A DNA stretch of 26,004 nucleotides, from NCBI GenBank assembly GCA_005879255.1, contig VBKY01000076.1, forward strand, positions 1 to 26,004, written 5' to 3'. The notes under the pieces are model-generated. The model saw only the letters and a program-made list of their open reading frames with translations. It did no database searches and was not told the origin of the DNA. Made by a program: the position numbers and the translations under genes. Source of the stretch: Deltaproteobacteria bacterium (GTDB taxonomy: Bacteria > Desulfobacterota_B > Binatia > UBA9968). Positions 7,421 through 15,843 of the stretch are shown here, in pieces; the stretch's first letter is position 1, and each line of letters opens with the position of its first letter.

Positions 7421-8437
7421 CTATCCAGGCGTTAAACCGAAGGTCTGCTGAAAGAGCTTGATTGACTCTGCCATGCTTTCGTTTTCAATATCTTGAACCA
7501 CCTTCTTAAAGCCCTTGATGAGTCGTGGCGGATCGGCATCGACGTCGCTGCGCGACGGAATCCGGCTCAATTCGCGCAGTTTCAATTGCGCGGGTTTGGA
7601 GAAAAGAAAGTCGATAAAAAGCTTCGCGGCTGCGGGATGCGGCGCTCTTTGCGCGATGCTAACGCTGTTGACGATAACCACCACAGGCTCCAGCGGCACC
7701 CACTCGATCGGCGCGCCTTGATTGACAAAACTTTGGGCGTGCGGCCCGTAACCGATCGTGAGCGGGGCTTCGCCCGCCGCTACTAGTTGAATACGACCGC
7801 GCGCGCCGCGCTGAAAGATCTGATCTTGCTGCGCCAAGCGACGAAAATAAGCGAGCCCTTTGTCCCGGCCCCAGAATTTGAGCAATCCGTCGAACCACTC
7901 GAAATTATCCGTGTCGTTGATGATCTGCCTGCCTTTCCACATGGGCTTCAGCAAGTCCTCGTAGGTTTTCGGAACATCGTCAGGCTTCACGTTTCGTTTG
8001 TTGTAGGCCAGCACAAAGGTATTTTGAAAAGTAGACGCCCAGTAACCGTCCTTATCTTTGAGTTCGGCGGGATAATATGTGCGCTCGGGCGATTCGTAGC
8101 GGCCGATGATATTTCTCTGCTTGAGGACAGTGAACCCGCCCCGGCTCGACATGCCGTGCAAAACGTCGGCGGCGTAATTCTTTGCCGCATACTCGCTGAC
8201 GATGCGATTGACCAGGGGGCCCGAGCCGGAACGAAGCAAATCGACTTTGATAAAAGGATATTGCTTCTCGAACATGTCCATAAACTGTTTGCTCTCGGGG
8301 ATGGACACAGTCGTGTACCAGGTGACGCGTCCTTCTTTTTTCGCCTGGGCGATGAGGTCGGGATTGGTTACTTGCCCAGGCGCGGTTCCGAAACCAATCA
8401 GCAAAACAACCAGCGAAGTCAGAACGTTCAGCCTCAC
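7421..8437 (-). CDS. Extracellular solute-binding protein, iron(III)/family-1 type (AfuA/FutA-like)
   Basis: Periplasmic binding protein of 338 residues for an ABC importer of the Fe3+/polyamine/thiamine cluster. The GTG at 8437 is chosen because GGGAGG (8443-8448) lies five bases upstream and the product then starts with a clean signal peptide, VRLNVLTSLVVLLIGFGTAPG. An ATG at 8461 would add eight residues, remove the Shine-Dalgarno and overlap the upstream gene. The body has AKKEGRVTWYTTVSIPES, the DVLHGMSSRGG hinge region, WKGRQIINDTDNFEWF and APHPAAAKLFIDFLFS, all typical of the family. It is the last gene of a tight leftward set (16 bp after the DUF2332 gene) and has no ATPase or permease next to it. 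It may serve the transporter at 11641-14524. The ligand is unknown; the Tyr residues that bind iron in FbpA-type proteins are not clearly placed. Confidence 0.88.
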   Translation of the reverse strand: MRLNVLTSLVVLLIGFGTAPGQVTNPDLIAQAKKEGRVTWYTTVSIPESKQFMDMFEKQYPFIKVDLLRSGSGPLVNRIVSEYAAKNYAADVLHGMSSRGGFTVLKQRNIIGRYESPERTYYPAELKDKDGYWASTFQNTFVLAYNKRNVKPDDVPKTYEDLLKPMWKGRQIINDTDNFEWFDGLLKFWGRDKGLAYFRRLAQQDQIFQRGARGRIQLVAAGEAPLTIGYGPHAQSFVNQGAPIEWVPLEPVVVIVNSVSIAQRAPHPAAAKLFIDFLFSKPAQLKLRELSRIPSRSDVDADPPRLIKGFKKVVQDIENESMAESIKLFQQTFGLTPG

Positions 8438-8453
8438 GTTTGCCTCCCTAAGC

Positions 8454-9485
8454 TCATCCATGATTCAACCATTCGATCCAGTTGCCGTGGTTTTGCATGT
8501 AAGCGAGACCGTGTTCATTTCGATGGCCGTTGACGAACGACGTCAGACAAAGCTCCGAATCATCACTGCCATGGGGACAAGCCGTGATCATCATGACATC
8601 GCGCTTCGCAGCATAATCTGCAACCAATGTCGTCAAACGATAACGACCTTCCTGCGAAATTGGAGTAAAAATTCTCACGATGCATAACACCGAGTCGATA
8701 GGTGCCGCCTTGTTGATCTCTGGTAGCAGATCGATTCCATCGCCCGCCAACAGTTGTAACGGCTGATGACGCACGACCGCGATGGCATTGCGCAGCAGTT
8801 CATCTCTCTTCTCGTGCTCCGGCCAGATCAGAGCGCGCAGCCATAGCGCGTCCTCCTCCGCTCGCACGTCGAGGGGATTCAAGTCTACGCCCACGCGTCC
8901 GGACACCGGCGGAAAAAAAGGTGGGATCGGTGGAGCATTCGGTCCCCTTAACGCGCATTCGATCTGAACGGGCGAATTTCTGTCGCCACCTTTGAGCCGA
9001 TCGCCATAATTATAGCCGTAGAGATCCCAAAAAAGGTTTAGGCCTGCGCTTGCGCCAATGTCCACGAGATACAGAGGCCGACCCAAAACACCCTTGGATG
9101 CGACAACAAATACCGGCATCAGTCCCCCACAACGACCTACCTCGTTGGTCTGTACCAAGCGAGCTGCGACCAATTCGCGGAGTCGCTCAGATTGCTGCAA
9201 ACAAAAAGAGCGAAAGTCAGGAAATGGATCCTCGTGACCCGCGAAAGAGCCGCCGAGACTTTTGTAGAACCGCGCAAGAGGATGAGAACTGCCAGTCAAT
9301 AATAGGTAATGAATCGCTGCAAAAAGTAAATTCGGAATCCGCTCGCCCTTCCGGCATTCCGCCGCGAGAGCGAGCAACTCCGAATCTTGCGCGATTGCCC
9401 TAGAGAGCCGCTCATAAAGCGGCGAAGAGTTGTGAAACTCATCTCTGGCGAAGCGTTCGAAAACCTCTGACAGCTTTTCTGACAC
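8454..9485 (-). CDS. DUF2332 family protein
   Basis: A 343-residue protein of the uncharacterised DUF2332 family. The segment VDIGASAGLNL (about 141-151) resembles the glycine-rich SAM-binding loop of class I methyltransferases. It is followed by GVDLNPLDV, which resembles the acidic second strand, and ICIVRIFTPIS- and ITACPHGSDDSEL-like blocks typical of the family. A methyltransferase-like fold is therefore inferred, not shown. Two starts are possible: GTG at 9485 (preferred) or TTG at 9488, both served by the GAGG at about 9494-9497. It begins about 15 bp after the E1-beta stop and ends 16 bp before the binding-protein start, so it is embedded in that operon. The conserved linkage to a 2-oxoacid dehydrogenase E1 is unexpected and no function is proposed. 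Confidence 0.85.
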   Translation of the reverse strand: MSEKLSEVFERFARDEFHNSSPLYERLSRAIAQDSELLALAAECRKGERIPNLLFAAIHYLLLTGSSHPLARFYKSLGGSFAGHEDPFPDFRSFCLQQSERLRELVAARLVQTNEVGRCGGLMPVFVVASKGVLGRPLYLVDIGASAGLNLFWDLYGYNYGDRLKGGDRNSPVQIECALRGPNAPPIPPFFPPVSGRVGVDLNPLDVRAEEDALWLRALIWPEHEKRDELLRNAIAVVRHQPLQLLAGDGIDLLPEINKAAPIDSVLCIVRIFTPISQEGRYRLTTLVADYAAKRDVMMITACPHGSDDSELCLTSFVNGHRNEHGLAYMQNHGNWIEWLNHG

Positions 9486-9501
9486 CAAAATTGCCTCGCT
9501 G

Positions 9502-10458
9502 CTATTTTTCTTCCATCATCTCACGCGCGGCAGCGATTATAGCTTCCACCGACGGCAAGAACGACCGTTCATCCCAAAACGGCATATACTGATCGGCACC
9601 GGCGACAATACGTGGCGGAAACGCCAGTTTTCCGGTCGGTAATTCATCGAGTAAACAGCGCAGGTATGTCGCGTATCCCGCCAAGACGGGCTCGTCCTGA
9701 ATAATGAGCACTCGCGCGGTTTTAGTTGCTGCCTTGAGAACCGTTTCTTTATCCAGCGGCTTGATGAATCCCAAACTCACAACTTCGACTGCACCACGAA
9801 TTCCCTGCTTCGCCAATTCATCGGCAGCGTCCTCAGCCAGCGCCGCGGTGCGTCCCGCAGCGATGATCGTCAGCCGATCGCCAGAGCGTGTGATTTCTGC
9901 TGTGCCACTGGGATTGGACTCCGCCACTATGCCCGAACGCGTGTGAATCGAGCGATCTTCGAAGAATAAAGTCGGCGTCGGCCGCTGCAAGGCATCCCGA
10001 AAATTCCAGTAAGCCTCGTTCGCCGAACCGGGCATCGCAATATTCAGATCCGGCACGTTGTAGAACCACGAGGCAGCGACTTCGTTTCCCTCCGGCCCAT
10101 GACCGCGAAAACGTGCGATGGGTAGGCGAATGACCACTGGACAATTCAACCGTCCGTTCGTGAGATAATGCAATTTCGCAGCGCTCTGCACGATGGCCAT
10201 GTGGCAGACCGAAGCGATATCGGCATAGGCGATCATCACCACGACCTTCATGCCTTTCATGGCCGCGCCCACGGCCATGCCGACCATCGCGCTTTCGCTG
10301 ATCGACGAATCGCGCACACGCTCGGCTCCATACATTTCCGCGAGGTTCTTGAACGCATGGCTACTGAGGTTTTGCCCGATAAGAATCAAGCGCGGCTCAT
10401 CTCGCATCGAATCCTGCAGTGCTTTGGCGACGGCGTCGCGATAACTCAGCGTAGTCAT
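9502..10458 (-). CDS. Thiamine-diphosphate-dependent 2-oxoacid (or acetoin) dehydrogenase E1, beta subunit
   Basis: A 318-residue beta subunit of a heterotetrameric E1 enzyme, which with the alpha subunit decarboxylates a 2-oxoacid or cleaves acetoin using thiamine diphosphate. It has the transketolase pyrimidine-binding domain, with the SISESAMVGMAVGAAMKG block whose Glu (about 55) contacts the thiamine aminopyrimidine. The C-terminal transketolase domain follows from about 185, with GDRLTIIAAGRTA and VEVVSLGFIKPLDKETVLKA. Start choice: an ATG at 10458 has AGAGGA at six-base spacing, while the ATG at 10464 sits only two bases from it. A longer start at 10497 would run into the palindrome at 10498-10526. 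It follows E1-alpha by 89 bp and is followed by the DUF2332 gene. No E2 or E3 subunit is in the window, so the acyl acceptor is unknown. Confidence 0.9.
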   Translation of the reverse strand: MTTLSYRDAVAKALQDSMRDEPRLILIGQNLSSHAFKNLAEMYGAERVRDSSISESAMVGMAVGAAMKGMKVVVMIAYADIASVCHMAIVQSAAKLHYLTNGRLNCPVVIRLPIARFRGHGPEGNEVAASWFYNVPDLNIAMPGSANEAYWNFRDALQRPTPTLFFEDRSIHTRSGIVAESNPSGTAEITRSGDRLTIIAAGRTAALAEDAADELAKQGIRGAVEVVSLGFIKPLDKETVLKAATKTARVLIIQDEPVLAGYATYLRCLLDELPTGKLAFPPRIVAGADQYMPFWDERSFLPSVEAIIAAAREMMEEK

Positions 10459-10497
10459 CTTCATTCCTCTTCCCGGGAGTCCTTTTCGCCCTTGCAT

Positions 10498-10526
10498 TGT
10501 AGGGGCGACCGGCCGGTCGCCCTACA
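10498..10526. repeat. Near-perfect palindrome TGTAGGGGCGACCGG / CCGGTCGCCCTACA
   Basis: Arms of 15 and 14 bases with one unpaired G and no loop beyond the centre, located between E1-alpha and E1-beta. The same outer sequence (TGTAGGGGCG) recurs in the palindrome at 11564-11586, and GTAGGGGCG in the one at 7318-7346. All three may belong to one class of interspersed element. Within the operon it could reduce readthrough from alpha to beta. Confidence 0.7.
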
Positions 10527-10547
10527 TCGCGCCTGAAAGTCGGGCCC

Positions 10548-11495
10548 TTACTTCACCTCGCCAAGAACTTCGTTAAACGCCTCGAGCCGAGTTTCTTCTT
10601 GCTGCCGCAGTCGTTCCAGATCGTCGGTAGAGGCAGCGTCATGCTCTATCAGCCAATCAGCCATTCGCTTTAGCGGATCGCGTTCGGCCCATTCTGCCAA
10701 CTCGTTTTCAATCTCCGGCCGCACTTCGCCGAAATGCGAACTGTAAAGACCGACGCGAAACGTGAAACAATCGAGAAACACCGGTTGGCCACTTAGCGCG
10801 GTCGCGCGCGCCCAGCGCGCCGCCTGATAAACGTCTAAGGCATCGTTACCATCGACATTGCGTGTCGCAAAACCAAACGGCTCAGCGTAAGGAATCAAAG
10901 AGCGCGTCTTGCGCACCTTCGGCCATGGAGTCGACATTTCCCAGCCATTATTCTCACAAACCAAGATTAGCGGAAGTTTCCACGTCCCCGCGATATGCAT
11001 GGTTTCATGCAAATCGCCGGAGCCCAGTGTACCGTCGCCGAAGAAAGCCACGCTTACTCCGCCTTGCTTTTCATTTTGCATCGCCAGCGCGAGTCCCGCG
11101 GCCATCGCCAGATGCCCGCCGATCATCGTCGATCCCGGCATCACGCCGCGTTCGGGCCAGGAGCTATGATGCGGCGCATCGCGCGAATCGCCCGCCGCCA
11201 GCGGGCTATGAACAAATTCACGCAGCTGCTCGGTGATGCTCACTCCCATCGCGATCATCGCACCGCGTGTGCGAAATGAAGGAATCACCGTGTCGCCTTT
11301 TTCCAGCGCCAGGCAGCAGCCGATCGCGATCGCCTCCTGACCTTTGCTGGGAAAGGTTTGCGCAGAAATTTTTCCTTCGTGCTCCCAGCGAATCAAAGCT
11401 TCTTCGAATAACCGCGTCACCAGCATGTCGTGGTAGAGGCGCCATTCGAGGCTGGTCTGCTGAGTTTTTTCATGAGAAACAATTGTGGGCGTCAT
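10548..11495 (-). CDS. Thiamine-diphosphate-dependent dehydrogenase E1, alpha subunit
   Basis: Alpha subunit (315 residues) that carries the thiamine-diphosphate and metal site of the E1 enzyme. The diagnostic motif GDG (153-155) to ENN (181-183) spans 30 residues and is complete. FPSKGQEAIAIGCCLALEKGD (about 48-68) and SFRTRGAMIAMG (73-84) match the conserved substrate-channel region of PDH/acetoin dehydrogenase alpha subunits. STMIGGHLAMAAGLALA (122-138) matches the helix before the motif. The ATG at 11495 has AGGAG six bases upstream. It starts a tight leftward group, alpha-beta-DUF2332-binding protein. At 315 residues it is slightly short for the family. Acetoin, branched-chain or other 2-oxoacid substrates are all possible; no E2/E3 neighbours help choose. 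Confidence 0.9.
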   Translation of the reverse strand: MTPTIVSHEKTQQTSLEWRLYHDMLVTRLFEEALIRWEHEGKISAQTFPSKGQEAIAIGCCLALEKGDTVIPSFRTRGAMIAMGVSITEQLREFVHSPLAAGDSRDAPHHSSWPERGVMPGSTMIGGHLAMAAGLALAMQNEKQGGVSVAFFGDGTLGSGDLHETMHIAGTWKLPLILVCENNGWEMSTPWPKVRKTRSLIPYAEPFGFATRNVDGNDALDVYQAARWARATALSGQPVFLDCFTFRVGLYSSHFGEVRPEIENELAEWAERDPLKRMADWLIEHDAASTDDLERLRQQEETRLEAFNEVLGEVK

Positions 11496-11510
11496 GATAT
11501 GCTCCTAGAG

Positions 11511-11586
11511 AAATCTTTCTTAGATCCCTCACATGGGTTCGGGGATGACGACCCTAGAAAAGAGGGCGTGCGTCACACGCCCCTAC
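11511..11586. repeat. Two interspersed repeat fragments between the E1-alpha and importer ATPase genes
   Basis: The first part (11521-11549), GATCCCTCACATGGGTTCGG followed by GGATGAC, matches the right half of the repeat at 14588-14656 with few differences. The second is a hairpin, GGGCGTG (11564-11570) with CACGCCC (11576-11582), followed by CCTACA, a variant of the 10498 palindrome. This 145-bp gap carries no gene. The two elements could separate the importer and E1 transcription units. Confidence 0.6.
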
Positions 11587-11640
11587 ATATGATCTGAACC
11601 CGAAATTCATAACCATGGCGCCTTCAGCGGCGCTAACATC

Positions 11641-12738
11641 TTAAGCCGCAAAAACGATGCACGAACTCGGCGCGACATGAAAGCACACGCGTTTGCCGAC
11701 CGCGGGCAAACAGGCCGGGTGAGCGCGCGCACGCAGGCCGATTTCGCCGCAACGAATAATCACGTCGGCGGAATTGCCGAGAAAAGACACGCGCTCGACG
11801 ACTCCGCAGCCGCGATTCGGTCCGTCCACCGCGCCATCCGCGTCATCGAGCAAATCGACGTACTCGGGACGAAAAAACAATTGCGCCGGCACTCCCACTT
11901 GCCACTCGGCGCCACGCTGGGCGACGAAATTACCGAGCGGTGTTGCTACCAGTATTTCGGCGCCTAACTGCTTTTCGTGGCCTTCTACGTGGGCGGGAAT
12001 AAAGTTCGCATTGCCGAGGAAATCCGCTGTGATTTTATGTGCGGGCCGCAGATAGAGCTCCGCGGGGGCACCGACTTCGAGAAGCGTTCCCTCGTGCATG
12101 AGCCCGATACGATCCGACAACGCCAGCGCTTCTTCCTGATCGTGGGTGACGTAGACCGTGGTAATCTTGAAGGACTCCTGCAGCGCTTTGAGCTCGAAGC
12201 GCATTTGCTCGCGCAGCTTCGCGTCGAGATTGCTGAGCGGTTCATCAAGCAACAAAACCTGCGGCTGAGCGACCAAAGCGCGCGCCAGCGCTACCCGCTG
12301 TTGCTGCCCGCCGCTGAGATTAGGCGCGAGCCGATCTCCCAAAGGGCCGAGCCCTAATCTTTCGAGAATTCCGCCAACGCGCACGCCTATTTCTTTGCGG
12401 CCGATGTCACTCGTCAACGGGTAAGCGACATTTTGATACACGGTCATGTGCGGCCAGATGGCATAGGATTGAAAGACCATGCCGATACGGCGCTGCTCCG
12501 GCGGAATGAATACGCCATCTGCCGCATTGAATACGACACGGTCGTTGATGCGGATCTCGCCTGATAGCGGCTGTTCCAAACCGGCAATGCAACGCAGCGT
12601 CGTCGTCTTGCCGCAACCGCTGGGACCGAGCAGCGTAAATAATTCACCTTTTCCCACTTCGAACGAAACGCCGCGCAGCGCGCGCACTTCGCCGCGGGCA
12701 CCGGGAAACGTTTTGACCAAATCTCTTACGCCGATCAC
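11641..12738 (-). CDS. ABC importer ATPase, PotA/FbpC (iron/polyamine) type
   Basis: A 365-residue ATPase of the MOI/CUT1-like importer class that energises uptake through the permease directly upstream. Motifs: Walker A GPSGCGKT (38-45), Q-loop Q90, signature LSGGQQQRVALA (141-152), Walker B VLLLDEP (161-167) with SNLDAKLR, and switch His in VTHDQEEA. The C-terminal third (about 240-365) is a TOBE-type regulatory beta domain with the usual FRPEYVDL strand. The GTG at 12738 lies 95 nt inside the permease reading frame; upstream in frame there is a stop near 12770, so no longer form with a normal start codon is available. No good Shine-Dalgarno is seen, so translational coupling is likely. The substrate class (ferric iron, putrescine/spermidine, phosphonate or thiamine) is unresolved. 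Confidence 0.92.
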   Translation of the reverse strand: MIGVRDLVKTFPGARGEVRALRGVSFEVGKGELFTLLGPSGCGKTTTLRCIAGLEQPLSGEIRINDRVVFNAADGVFIPPEQRRIGMVFQSYAIWPHMTVYQNVAYPLTSDIGRKEIGVRVGGILERLGLGPLGDRLAPNLSGGQQQRVALARALVAQPQVLLLDEPLSNLDAKLREQMRFELKALQESFKITTVYVTHDQEEALALSDRIGLMHEGTLLEVGAPAELYLRPAHKITADFLGNANFIPAHVEGHEKQLGAEILVATPLGNFVAQRGAEWQVGVPAQLFFRPEYVDLLDDADGAVDGPNRGCGVVERVSFLGNSADVIIRCGEIGLRARAHPACLPAVGKRVCFHVAPSSCIVFAA

Positions 12739-14524
12739 GCTCAGGCCCGCTATGAGTTCGAATCACGCCGGACGACAGCACATGGCCGCCCACCAGCAAC
12801 AACGCCGACAACCCCGTCAACAGCACGCCGAGGACCGCCGCATCGGCGGTCCGCCCGTTCTGCCACATGCTCCAGATCATCGTCGAGACCACCACGGTAT
12901 CGGGGTTGTACAGCATCAACGCCATCGACAGCTCCTGCATCGCATGCACGGCCACCCAAAGAAAAACATTGATGATCGCGGGAGCCAGCAGCGGCATGGT
13001 GACGCGCCGCAGCGTGCGCGTCCAAGGCGCACCGGCCATTTGCGAGGCTTCTTCCAACTCGCCGTGCACTTGCATGAGCGCTGAAGTCGTCGTTCGCGAG
13101 CTGAAAGCGAGATAACGCGTCGTCATTGCCAGCGCGATAATCCAGAGCGTGCCGTAAATCGGAACCGGGAAGCGCACGTAGACGAAGATAAATGCCAGAC
13201 CGATGACGATGCTCGGCACGCATTGGGGCAAAAATGATACGGTCGCGAGATAGTGTGCCAGCCCATCGGTTTGTCTTCTGCGCCGCACCACGAACCAGCT
13301 TACCAGCACCGCCAGCAAAATCGTCGCGATCGATGTGACCAGCGCCAGCACCATCGTGTTCCACAGCGCGCGGACGACGCTACTCTCCTGCCAAATCTTG
13401 TAATAGCTCTCGAAGCTCATGCGCCCCAGCGATTCTGCCGACAGCGGCGCGTAAAAAGGCTGGACGCTCGTCCAAAGCAGCATCACGAACGGCAAAAACA
13501 CGGCAACGAAAATGTAAAATACGCACAGCACCGTTGCAGGTACGGCCCACACGCCTAGACTGAGCTGTCGTGGCCGATACCCTTTACCGGTGATGGTGGC
13601 GAACCGTTCTTGGTGCGCGGTCAGCCGCTGGTAATTCCACATGAGCAGAAGCGCGGCTGCCAACACGATGGTTCCAAGGGCCGACGCCAAGCCATAGTCG
13701 GGCAAGCCGACCTCCGAGTGAGTCGCCCAATAAATCGCCGTGCTCAGCACGCGAATGCGCGCAGTGAAACCCAACAACCCGGGAATGTCGAACGATTCGA
13801 TGACGACGACGATGAAATAGATAAGCGCCGCGAGCAGCGCCGGCCGCATGATCGGCAGCGTGACACGCAGCGTGGTCTGCGCGACGCCACGGCCGGCCAT
13901 CGCACTCTGCTCTTCTAAGGAGGGGTCCATCGCTCGAAAGGAGGCCGCAATCATGAGATACGCCGACGGCACCAAACGCAATCCCTGGACGAAACACATG
14001 CCGTAAAGCGAATAGATATCAAAAGGTCCGGTATCTCCTGTCATACCGAGAGCGCTGCGTAGGACAATATTGACGAGTCCGATGCGCGGATCGAGCAGCT
14101 GAATCCAGGCGATCGCCGACAAGAGGGACGGAATCGTCATCGGCACGAGAATCAAGTTGGCAATCCAGGCGCGCGCCGGGATCGCCGTCCGTTCCAACAA
14201 CCAGGCCAAGAGAATCGCCAACGGTAGTCCTATCGCCAGCGAGCCGGCGGTAAAAAACAGAGTGTTGAGAAAAATCGGCAACGTCGACGAACTGGTAAAA
14301 ACCGCCGCGTAATTGCTCAGCGTCGTGACCGTAGATTCAAATGGCAGCTTTTCCTCCGTGCTCTTGATGCTCGCGTAGAGCAACATGAGCAGCGGAACGA
14401 GGACCAAATAAGAGACGGTAATTAGGGTTAGCCCAAAGGCCACTGAGCGAGCAGACAGTTTGCGTACCACTGACCAACGTCTAAGCGGCACGTGTTTGGC
14501 GAGAGTGACCGGCGTTACGTTCAT
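12644..14524 (-). CDS. Fused double-domain ABC importer permease (FbpB/iron type)
   Basis: A 626-residue inner-membrane permease made of two tandem BPD-type domains, as in FbpB/AfuB iron importers, so one gene supplies both halves of the channel. Each half has about six membrane helices and an EAA coupling loop. The first is EEQSAMAGRGVAQTTLRVTLP (near 205-225) and the second EEASQMAGAPWTRTLRRVTMP (near 490-512). It follows its binding-protein gene by 185 bp and overlaps the ATPase by 95 nt. The overlapped tail after the last helix (about 40 residues) is strongly basic and looks like a non-family extension rather than conserved sequence. The ATG at 14524 has no clear Shine-Dalgarno; a slightly later start is possible. 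Confidence 0.92.
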   Translation of the reverse strand: MNVTPVTLAKHVPLRRWSVVRKLSARSVAFGLTLITVSYLVLVPLLMLLYASIKSTEEKLPFESTVTTLSNYAAVFTSSSTLPIFLNTLFFTAGSLAIGLPLAILLAWLLERTAIPARAWIANLILVPMTIPSLLSAIAWIQLLDPRIGLVNIVLRSALGMTGDTGPFDIYSLYGMCFVQGLRLVPSAYLMIAASFRAMDPSLEEQSAMAGRGVAQTTLRVTLPIMRPALLAALIYFIVVVIESFDIPGLLGFTARIRVLSTAIYWATHSEVGLPDYGLASALGTIVLAAALLLMWNYQRLTAHQERFATITGKGYRPRQLSLGVWAVPATVLCVFYIFVAVFLPFVMLLWTSVQPFYAPLSAESLGRMSFESYYKIWQESSVVRALWNTMVLALVTSIATILLAVLVSWFVVRRRRQTDGLAHYLATVSFLPQCVPSIVIGLAFIFVYVRFPVPIYGTLWIIALAMTTRYLAFSSRTTTSALMQVHGELEEASQMAGAPWTRTLRRVTMPLLAPAIINVFLWVAVHAMQELSMALMLYNPDTVVVSTMIWSMWQNGRTADAAVLGVLLTGLSALLLVGGHVLSSGVIRTHSGPERDRRKRFGQNVSRCPRRSARAARRFVRSGKR

Positions 14525-14587
14525 TGCAGACGGAAATTATTAACGAGGCGACAGACTTTTTTTGAGAGCACACATACTGCTGCCCGG

Positions 14588-14656
14588 TGTCATTCTGAGC
14601 CGGAGGCGAAGAATCTCGGCCTCAAGTCGAGATCTCTCACTAGGTTCGGGATGACA
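14588..14656. repeat. Interspersed repeat with TGTCAT / ATGACA ends
   Basis: A 69-bp element bounded by TGTCATTCTGAG and GGTTCGGGATGACA, so its ends are inverted (TGTCAT/ATGACA). Its right half (GATCTCTCACTAGGTTCGGG then ATGAC) recurs, diverged, at 11521-11549. Elements with TGTCATTCTGAGC...GAAGAATCT are very common intergenic repeats in environmental bacteria. It lies in the 185-bp gap between binding protein and permease, otherwise empty. Confidence 0.7.
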
Positions 14657-14709
14657 ATTCAGGGAACGTTGAACCGCCGAATGCTCGGTCTGATGCACTC
14701 GGATCATTT

Positions 14710-15780
14710 CTAGCGCAATGCGCCGAGTAGTTTTCCCAGCTCGCGCTGAATTTCCAGAATCGACGCAAAGGTCCTATCGGTTTCCAATATGATCGCCGGC
14801 TTATTGGTTTTGATTCGTTCAGCGACGGAGCCGATGGCGTTTCTGCCGACCTCCATCGCCTGGCCCCGTGTCGCGTATCTGATTTTCTGCCCCTCGGGAG
14901 TTCCCATCCAACCGGCGAAGAAGCGCGCCGCATTCGGATGAGGCGCGGTTTTGAGAACTCCTTCGGCCGAAGTCAGCACCGGCAATGGCGATACGGTGAT
15001 CCAGTCAACTGCTGCTCCCTGTTTCTTCAAACCCTCGATCGTAAAGGCGTAGGTGCCGACAGCGATCGAGACTTGGCCACCGGCAAGCGCATTGGCGACC
15101 GTGGTGCCGCCTTGTACGATAAGAGGCTGCTGGCCGAGAATTTTCTTGGTCAATTCGGTCGCCTTGCCCTTGCCCCACTCGGTGCCGAGCATGGCAAAAG
15201 GCACCAGTCGTGCCTCGATAATCAGCTTTCTTCCCTTCCATTTCGGGTCGGCGAGATCTTCCCAACTCTTGGGCGCTTCCTGCGCGCTCACCATTTTGGT
15301 GTTGTAAGCAATCGGCAAGGTGAGATTATAGGCGCCGACAAATCGCTGGTTGGCATAAACCGCATCAAGGCCAAAATCCTTTTCCCATCCGGGAAAAGCG
15401 GCCAGCATATCGCGATCGATCAAAGGCCGCAGCGCGCGTAACGAACCGGACTGAATGATGTCAACAGCCGCCGGCTTTCCGGCTTGACTCTCGGCGATGA
15501 TTCTCTGCACCAGCGGCTCGGGAATGCTCTCGAAGTGTTCGATTTTGATGCCCGGATACTGTTTATCCAGCACCTCCTGCATCCGCTGATAAACAATCGC
15601 GTCCGTGGGTCCCCAGATGATGACCGTGCCTTCTTTCTTCGCCGCGGCATAGAGTTGCGAGACCGCTTCACTCGCGCCGCTCTTGCCTTTGTCCTGCGCG
15701 GGGCTATCAACTGAGACGATAATGGCCAACACGCATAGAATGAGCACTAGTAAGTTTGTCTCACGCTTCTGAACAGTCAT
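14710..15780 (-). CDS. Extracellular solute-binding protein (family 1, iron-type) of the importer
   Basis: Periplasmic ligand-binding component of 356 residues, directly upstream of the fused permease and ATPase, so this is a complete importer. The ATG at 15780 gives a typical signal peptide (MTVQKRETNLLVLILCVLAI then IVSVDSPAQ). A longer start at 15825 would add 15 mostly charged residues before it. The body shows LYAAAKKEGTVIIWGPT, LDKQYPGIKIEHFES, ADPKWKGRKLIIE and AFTIEGLKKQGAAVDWITVSP, the usual pattern of AfuA/FutA and Tbp-like proteins. It is related to, but clearly distinct from, the binding protein at 7421. It stands 63 bp behind the alpha/beta hydrolase gene. The ligand is unknown. 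Confidence 0.9.
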   Translation of the reverse strand: MTVQKRETNLLVLILCVLAIIVSVDSPAQDKGKSGASEAVSQLYAAAKKEGTVIIWGPTDAIVYQRMQEVLDKQYPGIKIEHFESIPEPLVQRIIAESQAGKPAAVDIIQSGSLRALRPLIDRDMLAAFPGWEKDFGLDAVYANQRFVGAYNLTLPIAYNTKMVSAQEAPKSWEDLADPKWKGRKLIIEARLVPFAMLGTEWGKGKATELTKKILGQQPLIVQGGTTVANALAGGQVSIAVGTYAFTIEGLKKQGAAVDWITVSPLPVLTSAEGVLKTAPHPNAARFFAGWMGTPEGQKIRYATRGQAMEVGRNAIGSVAERIKTNKPAIILETDRTFASILEIQRELGKLLGALR

Positions 15781-15843
15781 GCTCGTCGGTTCCCTATTTT
15801 TGCATCGTTTGCGTTCACGGTTCAAAATTCAAAGCGTGGCGCA

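Noticed and set aside
8438..8461. ATG start at 8461 for the binding protein at 7421
   Set aside because: The GTG at 8437 has a strong GGGAGG site and starts a clean signal peptide; the longer form would overlap the DUF2332 gene.
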